NCBI GenBank assembly: GCA_005888335.1
Contig: VAWY01000121.1
Location: forward strand, 1-64,000
DNA: 64,000 bases
Direction: 5' to 3'
Origin: Actinomycetota bacterium
Lineage (GTDB): Bacteria > Actinomycetota > Thermoleophilia > Solirubrobacterales > Solirubrobacteraceae
Under the pieces are notes generated by a model that was given only the letters and a program-made list of their open reading frames with translations, had not been told where the DNA came from and searched no databases. Below are positions 25,901 through 32,477 of this stretch, in pieces; positions within the stretch are counted from its first letter, which is position 1, and every line of letters begins with the position of its first letter. The translations under genes were made by a program, and so were the position numbers.

Positions 25901-26466
25901 TGCGGACCTACCTCTTCGCGCTGCCGTTCGTCGCGTTCTTCGCCGCCTCGCTGCTGGTGGAGGGCGCGGCGCTGCGCCGCGGCATCGTCCTCGCCGCCGC
26001 GAGCGCGCTGCTCGTCGGCGGCTTCGCGGTCGCGCGCTACGGCAACGCCGAGGTCAGCTTCTACACGCCCAACGAGGTCCACGCGATGGACCGCCTGTAC
26101 GCGCTGGCGCCGCCGAACGCGGCGGTCATGGCGCCGGGCCCGAACCTGCCGTGGCAGGCCAGGCGCTACACCGAGCTCGACTACCAGCTGCTCGCCCACC
26201 GCCTGCCGCCGTCGCCGCGGCCGCGCACCGAGCCCGAGCTCGCCGCGGCGGTCGGCCGCCGGTTGCAGCACGACGGCAACCCGGCGTCGTTCGTCGTCAT
26301 CACGCGCAGCCTCATCGAGTACGACCACCTCTTCGGCGCAGCGCGCTGGGGCAGCGTGGCGGCGCTCGAGCACGGGCTGGCCGCGTCGCCGCGCTTCCGG
26401 ACCGTCATCGACGAACCGGACGCGCGGGTCTTCGAGTACCTGCCGATCGCAGGGAGGAACGGATGA
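22900..26466 (+). CDS. Giant flippase-PH-like-GT-C fusion membrane protein
   Basis: The 1,188-residue product appears to join three modules. Residues about 1-430 are a polysaccharide flippase of the MOP/Wzx type, with about twelve helices starting LALIAAKVAAMALGFAFWLAAARLF. Residues about 463-570 are a soluble PH-like segment: LLALSGQRLVFVGQGGWLEV, then VRTAAGELALDGLQSS. Residues about 600-1188 are a second multi-span membrane domain with a large extracytoplasmic loop (HTPSYNVAWRHAGVADAIG, DPGIDAYFNWPGFFALL), resembling GT-C glycosyltransferases or O-antigen polymerases. A single protein could thus flip the lipid-linked unit and then polymerise or transfer it. ATGA overlaps occur at both ends. 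The fusion is seen; the coupling of activities is inferred. Confidence 0.75.
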   Translation: MKLGTRDQGLSLVPNSLALIAAKVAAMALGFAFWLAAARLFAPDAVGLAAAAVSAMMLATQVAQLGLGSAVISRLPAHRRRPGPLLDAAFSLTVIAGIAAAALLLLVAAGFSDELRVVASDPLYAVLFAGASLFGTLGILLDQTNTALRRGDQALVRGVVFGVGALAGLIAIAVVAGRGDARAIFAPWLLAGLAGAVIGVVQLRRSSGYAPRPRLERAPARELLRVGLPNQVLTLAERTPGLLLPILITELVSPSANAAWYVAWMMAWVVYIVPIQVGMTLFAELAQEDEAAHTTVRRAVRTALAVGALGTVIVLAAAGPVLSLLGHVYASTGAAPLRILVLAVFPMTATAAYFATCRAMGRFREVVAVGWAISLASIGAGAAAATGGHLVAVATAWLAVQTIAGVGSALRLRALLGLRPARIAVEPAPTPERPPRRWRRPLGPVPTGMGRLPLAWRLMLRRPARQLGARLAAGEELGVVGVACHQRSSGRLAVVDAFARGTGVGLLALSGQRLVFVGQGGWLEVPVSKLVGAETRRGRFGTRQLRVRTAAGELALDGLQSSSAARWRQTLDPAPEMPGAPARTGERLGGPSLGMAALIAMRSLPVLALAALAPLAVALWFVVLGSDVRPESVGDVGLVGNLPAGAWVALGALVAGFCASLAPERPRLRLATLYVVALVVALYGAIAIIEHTPSYNVAWRHAGVADAIGVTGKIDPGIDAYFNWPGFFALLALITRLAGLSSPIELASWTPVVLNVGYLAALALIVRAATRDARLTLGTLWVFALGNWVGQDYMSPQGLDLFLYLVVLGILLTWFGGPARGFVAPWLARVRLALGAPDRGRLDASPRRRAALMGIALLVGAAIVTSHQLTPFALLLAVTALVVTGRSWARGTPLLIAVMVVAWLIYLSHAYVSGNFSQLTDQIGALGSNVSSGVGERVGGSSGHHLVVWARLVFSGVLWAVALAGGVRRLRAGRGGGSLAVLALVPFALPLVQAYGGEILMRTYLFALPFVAFFAASLLVEGAALRRGIVLAAASALLVGGFAVARYGNAEVSFYTPNEVHAMDRLYALAPPNAAVMAPGPNLPWQARRYTELDYQLLAHRLPPSPRPRTEPELAAAVGRRLQHDGNPASFVVITRSLIEYDHLFGAARWGSVAALEHGLAASPRFRTVIDEPDARVFEYLPIAGRNG

Positions 26467-26807
26467 TCCCACGTGACCTGCGCTGGCCGGCGGCGCTGAT
26501 CGCCACGGCCGGCGTCGCCAGCTCGGTGGTGGCCGCGGGCGGCGAGTCGCTGCCGCGGACGCTCATCGTGCTCGGCTTCCTGCTCGTGTGCCCGGGCCTG
26601 GCGCTGCTGCGCCTCGCCGGGCCGTTCGACGCGCTGGCCACCGCGACGCTCGCCGTCGCGCTGAGCATCGCGCTCGACATGCTGCTGGCCCTCGGGCTCG
26701 CCTACAGCGGGCTGTGGTCGCCGGCGGCCGCGCTGGTGATCCTCGTCGGGCTCGTCGTCGCAGCGGCCGGGCTCGACGCCTGGCGCCGGGGAGCTCTGGC
26801 CCAGTGA
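26463..26807 (+). CDS. Small multi-span membrane protein
   Basis: The 114-residue protein has about three hydrophobic helices (residues 9-25, 34-54, 58-108) with few charged residues, and ends DAWRRGALAQ. It resembles a short DUF1616-like or accessory membrane component, but I cannot assign a family with confidence. GGAGG lies 5 nt before the ATG, which overlaps the flippase stop (ATGA). It is likely an accessory of the glycan export/polymerisation machinery by position only. Confidence 0.65.
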   Translation: MIPRDLRWPAALIATAGVASSVVAAGGESLPRTLIVLGFLLVCPGLALLRLAGPFDALATATLAVALSIALDMLLALGLAYSGLWSPAAALVILVGLVVAAAGLDAWRRGALAQ

Positions 26808-27019
26808 CCGCCCTGCTCGCCCAGGCGGGGCTGCTGCCCGCCAACCTCGACGCCCTCGTCCCGGTGGCGCTCGTCAGCCTGCTCGTCTGGCGCGAGGTCC
26901 GCCGCGCCGAGGCGGGGCCCGCGTCGGAGCCCGCCCCGCGGCGCGCCGACCGCCTGATCGTCCCGCTGCTGGCGCTCTTCGCGATCGTCGTCGTCCTCGA
27001 GCTCGTCCGCATGCTGTGA
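26804..27019 (+). CDS. Small two-span membrane protein
   Basis: The 71-residue product has helices at about residues 14-28 (DALVPVALVSLLVW) and 51-69 (LIVPLLALFAIVVVLELV), separated by a charged loop with EVRRAEAG and EPAPRRADR. Its GTG start overlaps the stop of the preceding gene and its own TGA overlaps the next GTG, so it sits tightly in the operon. No family recognised. Confidence 0.6.
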   Translation: MTALLAQAGLLPANLDALVPVALVSLLVWREVRRAEAGPASEPAPRRADRLIVPLLALFAIVVVLELVRML

Positions 27020-28059
27020 CCGGCCCGGGCCAGGAGCTGACGTTCCTGTCGGACCTCCACATGGCCGCCGGCGGCCCGGCCGAGCCCTTCAACGACGACG
27101 CCGCGCTGGCCGCGTTGATCGACGACCTCGCCGCGGCGGTCCGCCCCGGCGGGCCCGCGCGGCGGCTGGTGCTGCTCGGCGACTTCGTCGACCTGGTGAT
27201 CGCGGGCGCGAGCGGGCGCGGGCCCGCGGCGGCCGCGGCCGGCCTGGAGCGGATCGCCGCCGCGCACCCGCAGGTCTTCGCGGCGCTGGCGCGCGCGGCG
27301 CGCGGCGGGCTCGCGATCGACGTCCTGCCGGGCAACCACGACGCCGAGCTCGCGCTGCCGCCGGTGGCGCGTGCGCTGGGCGCCCTGGTGCCGGGGGCGC
27401 GCGTGCGGCCGTGGCTGCTGCACGTGCCCGGCCTCGTGCTCGCCGAGCACGGCCAGCAGCACCACGCGATCAACCGCTTCCCCGCGCTGCCGGCGCTGGC
27501 GACCGGTGCGCAGCGCAACGTCACCCCGCTGCCGAGCGCTGCCGTCTACGACGCCCTGACCGCCCGCCGGCCCGCGGGCGGCGCAGCAGCTCGCCATCTC
27601 GTCGCGCTCGCGGCCGCCGCGCCGCGCCTGGCGGCCGGCCTCGTGCGGGCGCGCGGGCGCGGGCGCGTCAACAGGGACGCCGAGGGGCTGCCCGCCGCGG
27701 CGCTCGTCGCGCTCGACGACGCCGCCGTCGCCTCCGTGCGCGCCGACGGCCGGCGGCGCGCTCGCGCCGCGGCGCGCCGGCCCGGGACGCCCTCGTTCGC
27801 GGCGATGCTGCCGGGCGCGGCGGCGCGCTCTCACGCGGTGCTCGCGCGCTTCGGAGCGACCGTGCCCTTCTACGTCTTCGGGCACACGCACGTCGCCGCC
27901 GACGTGCCGCTCGCGTCGGTCCCGCACGCGCGCTACCTCAACTGCGGCGCGTGGATTCCTGAACGGACGCTGGTGACGCTCGGCCTGGCGCCCGGCCGCC
28001 GCGCCTACGGGCGGCTCGAGCGCTGGGATCCCGAGTCGCGCCTGCGCAGCGCGGCGTAG
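27016..28059 (+). CDS. Calcineurin-like metallophosphoesterase
   Basis: The 347-residue protein contains the full metallophosphoesterase metal set in order: SDLH near residue 13, GDFVD near residue 55, GNHD near residue 110, EHGQQHH near residue 140 and GHTH near residue 293. It may hydrolyse a phosphomonoester or pyrophosphate such as a lipid-diphosphate or nucleotide-sugar by-product. No signal peptide is seen. The GTG start overlaps the previous stop, so it is the last gene of the glycan operon. An Arg/Ala-rich insertion between the fourth and last motifs is longer than in minimal members. The substrate is unknown; recycling of a lipid carrier is only a hypothesis. Confidence 0.82.
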   Translation: MTGPGQELTFLSDLHMAAGGPAEPFNDDAALAALIDDLAAAVRPGGPARRLVLLGDFVDLVIAGASGRGPAAAAAGLERIAAAHPQVFAALARAARGGLAIDVLPGNHDAELALPPVARALGALVPGARVRPWLLHVPGLVLAEHGQQHHAINRFPALPALATGAQRNVTPLPSAAVYDALTARRPAGGAAARHLVALAAAAPRLAAGLVRARGRGRVNRDAEGLPAAALVALDDAAVASVRADGRRRARAAARRPGTPSFAAMLPGAAARSHAVLARFGATVPFYVFGHTHVAADVPLASVPHARYLNCGAWIPERTLVTLGLAPGRRAYGRLERWDPESRLRSAA

Positions 28060-28074
28060 GTCCTCAGGCCTGGC

Positions 28075-29064
28075 CTAGACGCCGAGCGCCGCGGCCAGAT
28101 GGGCGACGCCGCGGGGCGCCGGCCAGCTCGCGGGCATGCGCAGCCGCTCGAGCTCGGCGCCGCCGAGCGCGGCCCGCAGCAGGCCGGCCTCGCGCTCGCG
28201 CAGCTCGTCGAGCCCCGCGCGCCAGGCGGGGCCGGCGGCCTGCCGCAGGCGGGCCCGCTGCTCGTCGAGCACGTCGAGCGCGAGCTCGATCGCCGTCTCG
28301 AGCTCGAGCGGCCCGGCGGCGGACGCGTCGAGGCCGGCGGCGCGCTCGACCACGACCAGGCGGCGCACCGGGAGCGGGCCCTTCGGGGCAGCGGGCCCGA
28401 CCGTGCTCGCGTGGACGGCGAGCGACGGCGCGACCCAGCCGCGGCTCAGCGCGCGCGCCGCGCTGCGCGCCAGCAGCGCGCCGCGATCGGCGCGCGGAAG
28501 GCGGCGGAACGCGGCCGGCGCGGTCTGGCGCAGGTCGGGATAGAGCCGCAGCCGCCGCGGGAACGGGCGGCACCCGCCGCCGGCGTCGAGGAGCACCTGG
28601 TCGTCGCCGAGCACGTGGCGCCCGGCGGCCAGCGCGAGCGTCATGGCCGAGCTCTTGCCCGAGCGCGAGCGGCCGAGGACGACGACCGACGCGCCGTCCT
28701 CGCCGAGCGCGGCGGCGGGCAGCAGCACGTGGCCGGCGCGGGCGGCGGCGACCGACAGCATGGGCTCGAGGAGGAAGCCCTGGACGAGGCTCAGCGCGAA
28801 GCGGCGCGGGCGGCCGCGCAGGCCGAGGCCGAGCGCCGGCGGCTCGCCGTCGGGCGGGCCGAGCCGCACGCGCCAGCTCACCGTCTTGTGTCCGTCGTCG
28901 GCGCCGTCGGCGCCCCAGGCGATCGTGGCGCGCAGCGCCGGCGGCTCCGCGCTCGGCGCGATCGCGGCCGGACCGTACTCGCGGGCGAAGTGGCGCAGCG
29001 CGCCCGCGGGTCCGTCGAGCGCGAGCTCGAGCCCGGGGGCGAACCGGTAGCGGGCCTGCGCCAT
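28075..29064 (-). CDS. HPr-kinase-like P-loop protein (second of pair)
   Basis: The 329-residue protein has a P-loop VLGRSRSGKSSAMTLAL at about residues 128-144, followed by GRHVLGDDQVLL, the pattern of HPr-serine-kinase C-terminal domains (GxSxxGKS then DDxV). The N-terminal 120 residues lack the canonical HprK N-domain. Related truncated HprK-like proteins are found in exopolysaccharide and peptide-modification loci, where their substrates are mostly unknown. It overlaps the upstream kinase-like gene by TGATG. It faces the glycan operon tail-to-tail across 15 bp. Phosphorylation of a sugar, protein or glycan precursor is possible. Confidence 0.72.
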   Translation of the reverse strand: MAQARYRFAPGLELALDGPAGALRHFAREYGPAAIAPSAEPPALRATIAWGADGADDGHKTVSWRVRLGPPDGEPPALGLGLRGRPRRFALSLVQGFLLEPMLSVAAARAGHVLLPAAALGEDGASVVVLGRSRSGKSSAMTLALAAGRHVLGDDQVLLDAGGGCRPFPRRLRLYPDLRQTAPAAFRRLPRADRGALLARSAARALSRGWVAPSLAVHASTVGPAAPKGPLPVRRLVVVERAAGLDASAAGPLELETAIELALDVLDEQRARLRQAAGPAWRAGLDELREREAGLLRAALGGAELERLRMPASWPAPRGVAHLAAALGV

Positions 29065-30179
29065 CAGAGCGCGGCGTCGACGACGGCGGCCACGCGGCGC
29101 GGGTCGACCGGGAACGGCGCCTCGACGCGCAGCACCGTGACGCCGTCGAGCAGCCCGGCGAGGAGCTCCTCGTCCGCGCTGACGCTGGCGCCGCGGCCCC
29201 CGTCCTCGGGGCCGTGCAGCGCATACGCGGCGCGCTGGCGCAGGGCGAACAGCTCTCGCCGCTCGTAGCCGGCCGAGCGGGCCAGCCGCACCGCCGCCCA
29301 CGCGGGGTCGGCGGGCTCGGCGTGCAGGCGGCCGTCGGCGCTGGTCAGCAGCACGACGAGCGCGCGCAGCGGGACGCGGCGGCCCGGGTCGTCGACCTGG
29401 CCGTAGGCGGCGCGCAGGTCGGTCGGCGAGACGCCGGCGCGGTCGGCCAGCGCGACGCCGCGCTCGAGCACCTGCGCCGCGCGGCCGTTGCGGCGGCGCA
29501 GCGGCGCGGTGGCGGCGGCGAGCGCGCCGGCGATCGCCAGCTGCGCCCGGGCGGCGGGCGGGAGGGCGGCGCGCAGGCGCGGCAGGTACGGCAGCACCCA
29601 GCGGCGCAGGCCGACGTTGATCGGGAAGGCGCTGGCGCCCCCCGGGCCGACGACCGTCCATTTGTCCGACAGGAAGCTCGCGCCGGACTCCATCAGGGCC
29701 AGCGCGGTCTCGGTCTTGCCCGTCTCCGACCAGCCGGCGACGAGGATGGCGCCCCCGTCGCGCTCGACGGCCGCGGAGTGGACGGCCACGGCGCCGCGGG
29801 CGTGGAGCTTGAGCTGGAGCGCCGGGCGCACGGCGCTCGCCCACACCGCGCCGAGCGGGAAGCCGGGCGCCGCGGCGAAGCGCGCCGGGCCGCCGGTCGC
29901 CGGGTCCGGGATCTCGCAGGCGCGCTCGCCGGCGATGACGAACAGCCTCCCGTCCTCGGTGAGGGTCACTGTGCCGTCGCGCGCGGGGCCCTGGCGCTCG
30001 CCGGCGCGCGGCGCGCTGGCCGGGTCGAGCGGCTCGATGAGGACGTCGGCCGGGCCGTCGCCGTTCTGCGGCCGGGCCCCGAACGGGTCCATCTGGGCGT
30101 GCACGTAGCGGCGGGCCGCGGGGTCCGGTGCGGCCAGCGCGAGGCTCACGCGGCCGGCGAGGTCGAAGCGCTCGATCAC
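29064..30179 (-). CDS. HPr-kinase-like P-loop protein (first of pair)
   Basis: The 371-residue product carries [15 protein letters not shown] at about residues 147-161 and FLSDKWTVV soon after. These closely follow the HprK motif GxSGxGKSETALEL and its downstream acidic strand. The N-terminal region ([21 protein letters not shown]) does not resemble the HprK regulatory domain. The start is GTG at 30177-30179; upstream 171 bp lead to the YCII gene. The last base of its TGA overlaps the ATG of the next gene, so both are made together. Two different HprK-like proteins side by side may form a heteromeric enzyme. No PTS genes are visible in the window. Confidence 0.72.
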   Translation of the reverse strand: MIERFDLAGRVSLALAAPDPAARRYVHAQMDPFGARPQNGDGPADVLIEPLDPASAPRAGERQGPARDGTVTLTEDGRLFVIAGERACEIPDPATGGPARFAAAPGFPLGAVWASAVRPALQLKLHARGAVAVHSAAVERDGGAILVAGWSETGKTETALALMESGASFLSDKWTVVGPGGASAFPINVGLRRWVLPYLPRLRAALPPAARAQLAIAGALAAATAPLRRRNGRAAQVLERGVALADRAGVSPTDLRAAYGQVDDPGRRVPLRALVVLLTSADGRLHAEPADPAWAAVRLARSAGYERRELFALRQRAAYALHGPEDGGRGASVSADEELLAGLLDGVTVLRVEAPFPVDPRRVAAVVDAAL

Positions 30180-30350
30180 GCGTGAGATCGTCGCAGGGCG
30201 CCGCGCTCCAGCACACCGAACGATCGTCCAGTGGCGACTGCGAGCGCCGACGCGCCAAGTTCGGAGCGGGTGTCCTCTTGCGGCCGCCAGCGTTCGTCGT
30301 CAGGGTGAACGCGGCCGTCCCGGAGCCGCGCCACGCAACCAGGAGGTTTC
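30180..30350. other. Divergent intergenic region
   Basis: This gap separates the HprK-like pair from the YCII gene. The only clear signal is a ribosome-binding AGGAGG at about 30339-30344, 6 nt before the YCII ATG. I saw no convincing -35/-10 pair for either direction. Confidence 0.4.
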
Positions 30351-30746
30351 ATGCGCTACCTGCTCAGCATCATCGAGGACGAGTCACGCCTCGCGACGAT
30401 GACCCCGGAGGACGGACCGCGGATCATGCAGGCCTACGGCGAGTTCGGACAGCAGGTCGAGGCGGCCGGGGTCTTCGTGGCCGGCGCCGGCCTGGAGCCC
30501 TCGCCGACGGCGACGACCGTCCGGGTGCGCGACGGCGAGCGCCTGATCACCGACGGTCCCTTCGCGGAGACCAAGGAGCAGCTCGGCGGCTTCTACCTCC
30601 TCGAGTGCAAGGATCTCGACGAGGCGATCGAGTGGGCCGCGAAGATCCCGGGCGCGCAGAGCGGATCGATCGAGATCCGCCCGGAGCTGGACTACGAGGC
30701 GCGCCGCGCCGGGCAGGGCCTGCGCGCGGAGGCCAGCAGGGTCTAG
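30351..30746 (+). CDS. YCII/DGPF-domain protein
   Basis: The 131-residue protein belongs to the YCII-related (DGPF) family. It starts [12 protein letters not shown] and carries the defining [20 protein letters not shown] segment, with [12 protein letters not shown] and a terminal EIRPEL. Such proteins are characteristic genomic partners of ECF42 sigma factors, one of which follows directly. AGGAGG precedes the ATG. They adopt a dimeric ferredoxin-like fold; their biochemical role is not established. It is cotranscribed with the sigma factor. Confidence 0.88.
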   Translation: MRYLLSIIEDESRLATMTPEDGPRIMQAYGEFGQQVEAAGVFVAGAGLEPSPTATTVRVRDGERLITDGPFAETKEQLGGFYLLECKDLDEAIEWAAKIPGAQSGSIEIRPELDYEARRAGQGLRAEASRV

Positions 30747-30760
30747 CCGGGGTCGACCGT

Positions 30761-31987
30761 CTGTTCCGACGCGAGTCGGGGCGGGCGGTCGCCTCGCTCA
30801 TCCGCGTCCTCGGCGACTTCCAGCTCGCCGAGGACGCCGTGCAGGAGGCCTTCGTCGTGGCCCTCGAGCGCTGGCCGCAGGACGGCATCCCGAGCAACCC
30901 CGGCGCGTGGATCACCACCGTGGCGCGCAACCGAGCCCTCGACCGCCTGCGCCGCGAGCGCACGCTGGCCGGCAAGCGCGAGCTGCTCGAGCGCGAGCTG
31001 GCGACGCTCGGTGACGGCGACGCCGGCGCGATCCCCGACGACCGCCTGCGGCTCGTCTTCACGTGCTGCCACCCGGCGCTCGCACCCGACGCGCGCGTCG
31101 CGCTGACCCTGCGCACGCTCGGCGGCCTGACGACCGCCGAGATCGCCCGCGCGTTCCTGGTCTCCGAGGCCGCGATGGCGCGCCGGCTCGTCCGGGCGCG
31201 GCGCAAGATCCGCGACGCCGGCATCCCGTTCGAGGTCCCGCCGCCCGAGCGGATGGGCGAGCGGCTCGACTCGGTCCTGGCCGTCCTCTACCTGATCTTC
31301 AACGAGGGCTACAGCGCCACCGCGGGCGACGACGTCGTGCGCGGCGAGCTGTGCGGCGAGGCCATCCGCCTGGCCGGCGTCCTCGCCGCGCTGCTGCCCG
31401 GCGAGGCCGAGACGCTCGGGCTGCGCGCGCTGCTCGTGCTCCAGGACTCGCGCCGGGCGGCGCGGACGGGCCCGGACGGCGAGCTCGTGCTCCTCGACGA
31501 CCAGGACCGCTCGCGGTGGGACCGCGCGGAGATCGCCGAAGGGCTGGCGCTGCTCGACCGCGCCCTCGCCGCCGGCCCGCCCGGGCACTACACGCTCCAG
31601 GCCGCGATCGCCGCCGAACACGCCCGCGCGCCGGACGCGGCGGCCACGCGCTGGGACCGCATCGCGGGGCTCTACGAGGCGCTCGGGGCGCTGGATCACT
31701 CGCCTGTCGTGGCGCTCAACCGCGCGGTGGCGGTGGCCATGGCGCACGGGCCGGAGCGCGGCCTCGCCGAGATCGACGCGCTCGCCGGCGCGCTCGAGGG
31801 CTACCACCTGTTCCACGCGGCACGCGCCGATCTCTTGCGCCGCTGCGGGCGCGTGGACGCGGCGGCGGCGGCCTACCGGCGCGCGCACGCGCTCGCGACG
31901 CAGCCCGCGGAGCGGCGCTTCCTCGAGCGGCGGCTGCGCGAGGTCGCGGTCAGCCCGGACAGGCTCAGCCCGCCGCCGGCCGCGTGA
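30761..31987 (+). CDS. ECF42-type RNA polymerase sigma factor (start uncertain)
   Basis: The roughly 409-residue protein has ECF sigma region 2 ([42 protein letters not shown]), region 4 ([36 protein letters not shown]), and the long C-terminal extension with [18 protein letters not shown] and TPR-like repeats (DUF6596) typical of ECF42. No ATG, GTG or TTG occurs in frame between 30632 (GTG, deep inside YCII) and the start of homology at about 30752. The CTG at 30761 is used here as the least bad choice. A -1 frameshift from YCII, or an indel, would also explain this. The gene end overlaps the convergent Lrp gene by 23 bp. Confidence 0.8.
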   Translation: MFRRESGRAVASLIRVLGDFQLAEDAVQEAFVVALERWPQDGIPSNPGAWITTVARNRALDRLRRERTLAGKRELLERELATLGDGDAGAIPDDRLRLVFTCCHPALAPDARVALTLRTLGGLTTAEIARAFLVSEAAMARRLVRARRKIRDAGIPFEVPPPERMGERLDSVLAVLYLIFNEGYSATAGDDVVRGELCGEAIRLAGVLAALLPGEAETLGLRALLVLQDSRRAARTGPDGELVLLDDQDRSRWDRAEIAEGLALLDRALAAGPPGHYTLQAAIAAEHARAPDAAATRWDRIAGLYEALGALDHSPVVALNRAVAVAMAHGPERGLAEIDALAGALEGYHLFHAARADLLRRCGRVDAAAAAYRRAHALATQPAERRFLERRLREVAVSPDRLSPPPAA

Positions 31988-32405
31988 CGAGCTGCGACAT
32001 GACGATCTGCGAGCGCGTGCGCACGACGAGGCCGTCGCGCTGGAGATCCATGATCAGCCGTTCGAGCTGCGCGTTGTCCTGCGTGCGCACGCGCGCGATG
32101 GCGTCGGCGTCGCCGGTCACACTCCACGCCTCGACGACCTCGGGGTGACGGCGCAGCGAGTCGGCGACGCGGTCGAGCAGCGTCCCGGGCGCGTAGAAGA
32201 GCTCGACGAGCGCCTCGGTGCCCGCGCCGAGCGCCGCGTGGTCGACGATCGCGGTGAAGCCGCGCAGCGCGCCCTGGGCGCGCAGGCGGTCGACGCGGCG
32301 CTTGACCGACGGCGCGCTGAGCGCGACGGAGCGGCCGATTTCGTCGTACGTGCGCCGCCCGTCTTCGACCAGAAGCGCAAGAATCTTGCGATCAGTCGCG
32401 TCCAT
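31965..32405 (-). CDS. Lrp/AsnC-family transcriptional regulator
   Basis: The 146-residue product is a complete Lrp/AsnC regulator. The N-terminal winged helix-turn-helix reads [23 protein letters not shown] and [17 protein letters not shown]. The C-terminal RAM domain reads [43 protein letters not shown] at 32403-32405 gives the usual MDATDRK start; the TTG at 32414 would place the start inside the palindromic operator and is less likely. It is divergent from the DUF6421-SDR-threonine aldolase operon and likely regulates both itself and that operon. An amino acid such as threonine or glycine would be a natural effector, by inference. Confidence 0.92.
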   Translation of the reverse strand: MDATDRKILALLVEDGRRTYDEIGRSVALSAPSVKRRVDRLRAQGALRGFTAIVDHAALGAGTEALVELFYAPGTLLDRVADSLRRHPEVVEAWSVTGDADAIARVRTQDNAQLERLIMDLQRDGLVVRTRSQIVMSQLVTRPAAG

Positions 32406-32409
32406 TCGT

Positions 32410-32421
32410 TGCAATATTGCA
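32410..32421. promoter_or_regulatory. Palindromic operator TGCAATATTGCA
   Basis: A perfect 12-nt palindrome lies 4 nt upstream of the Lrp-family ATG and about 20 nt upstream of the -35 box of the divergent operon. It is AT-rich against a very GC-rich background, as expected for an Lrp-family binding site. Confidence 0.65.
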
Positions 32422-32441
32422 TCAGAAGACGCGTTCTGCCG

Positions 32442-32470
32442 TGGACACCGTCATCTCGCGCGGCTACCGT
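32442..32470 (+). promoter_or_regulatory. Promoter of DUF6421 operon
   Basis: TGGACA at 32442-32447 and TACCGT at 32465-32470 are separated by exactly 17 bp. The -10 ends 7 nt before the ATG at 32478 and no Shine-Dalgarno is present, so transcription probably begins at or next to the start codon. Confidence 0.65.
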
Positions 32471-32477
32471 CCTGGGC

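Noticed and set aside
22206..26807. 1,533-codon plus-strand frame overlapping the glycosyltransferase and flippase genes
   Set aside because: Out of frame with the recognisable enzymes and Arg/Pro-rich. Only its last 114 codons (26463-26807) are kept as a real small gene.
30351..31987. Intact YCII-sigma factor gene fusion
   Set aside because: YCII ends with a TAG in its own frame and no slippery heptamer is visible, so two genes are annotated and the fusion is left as a hypothesis.
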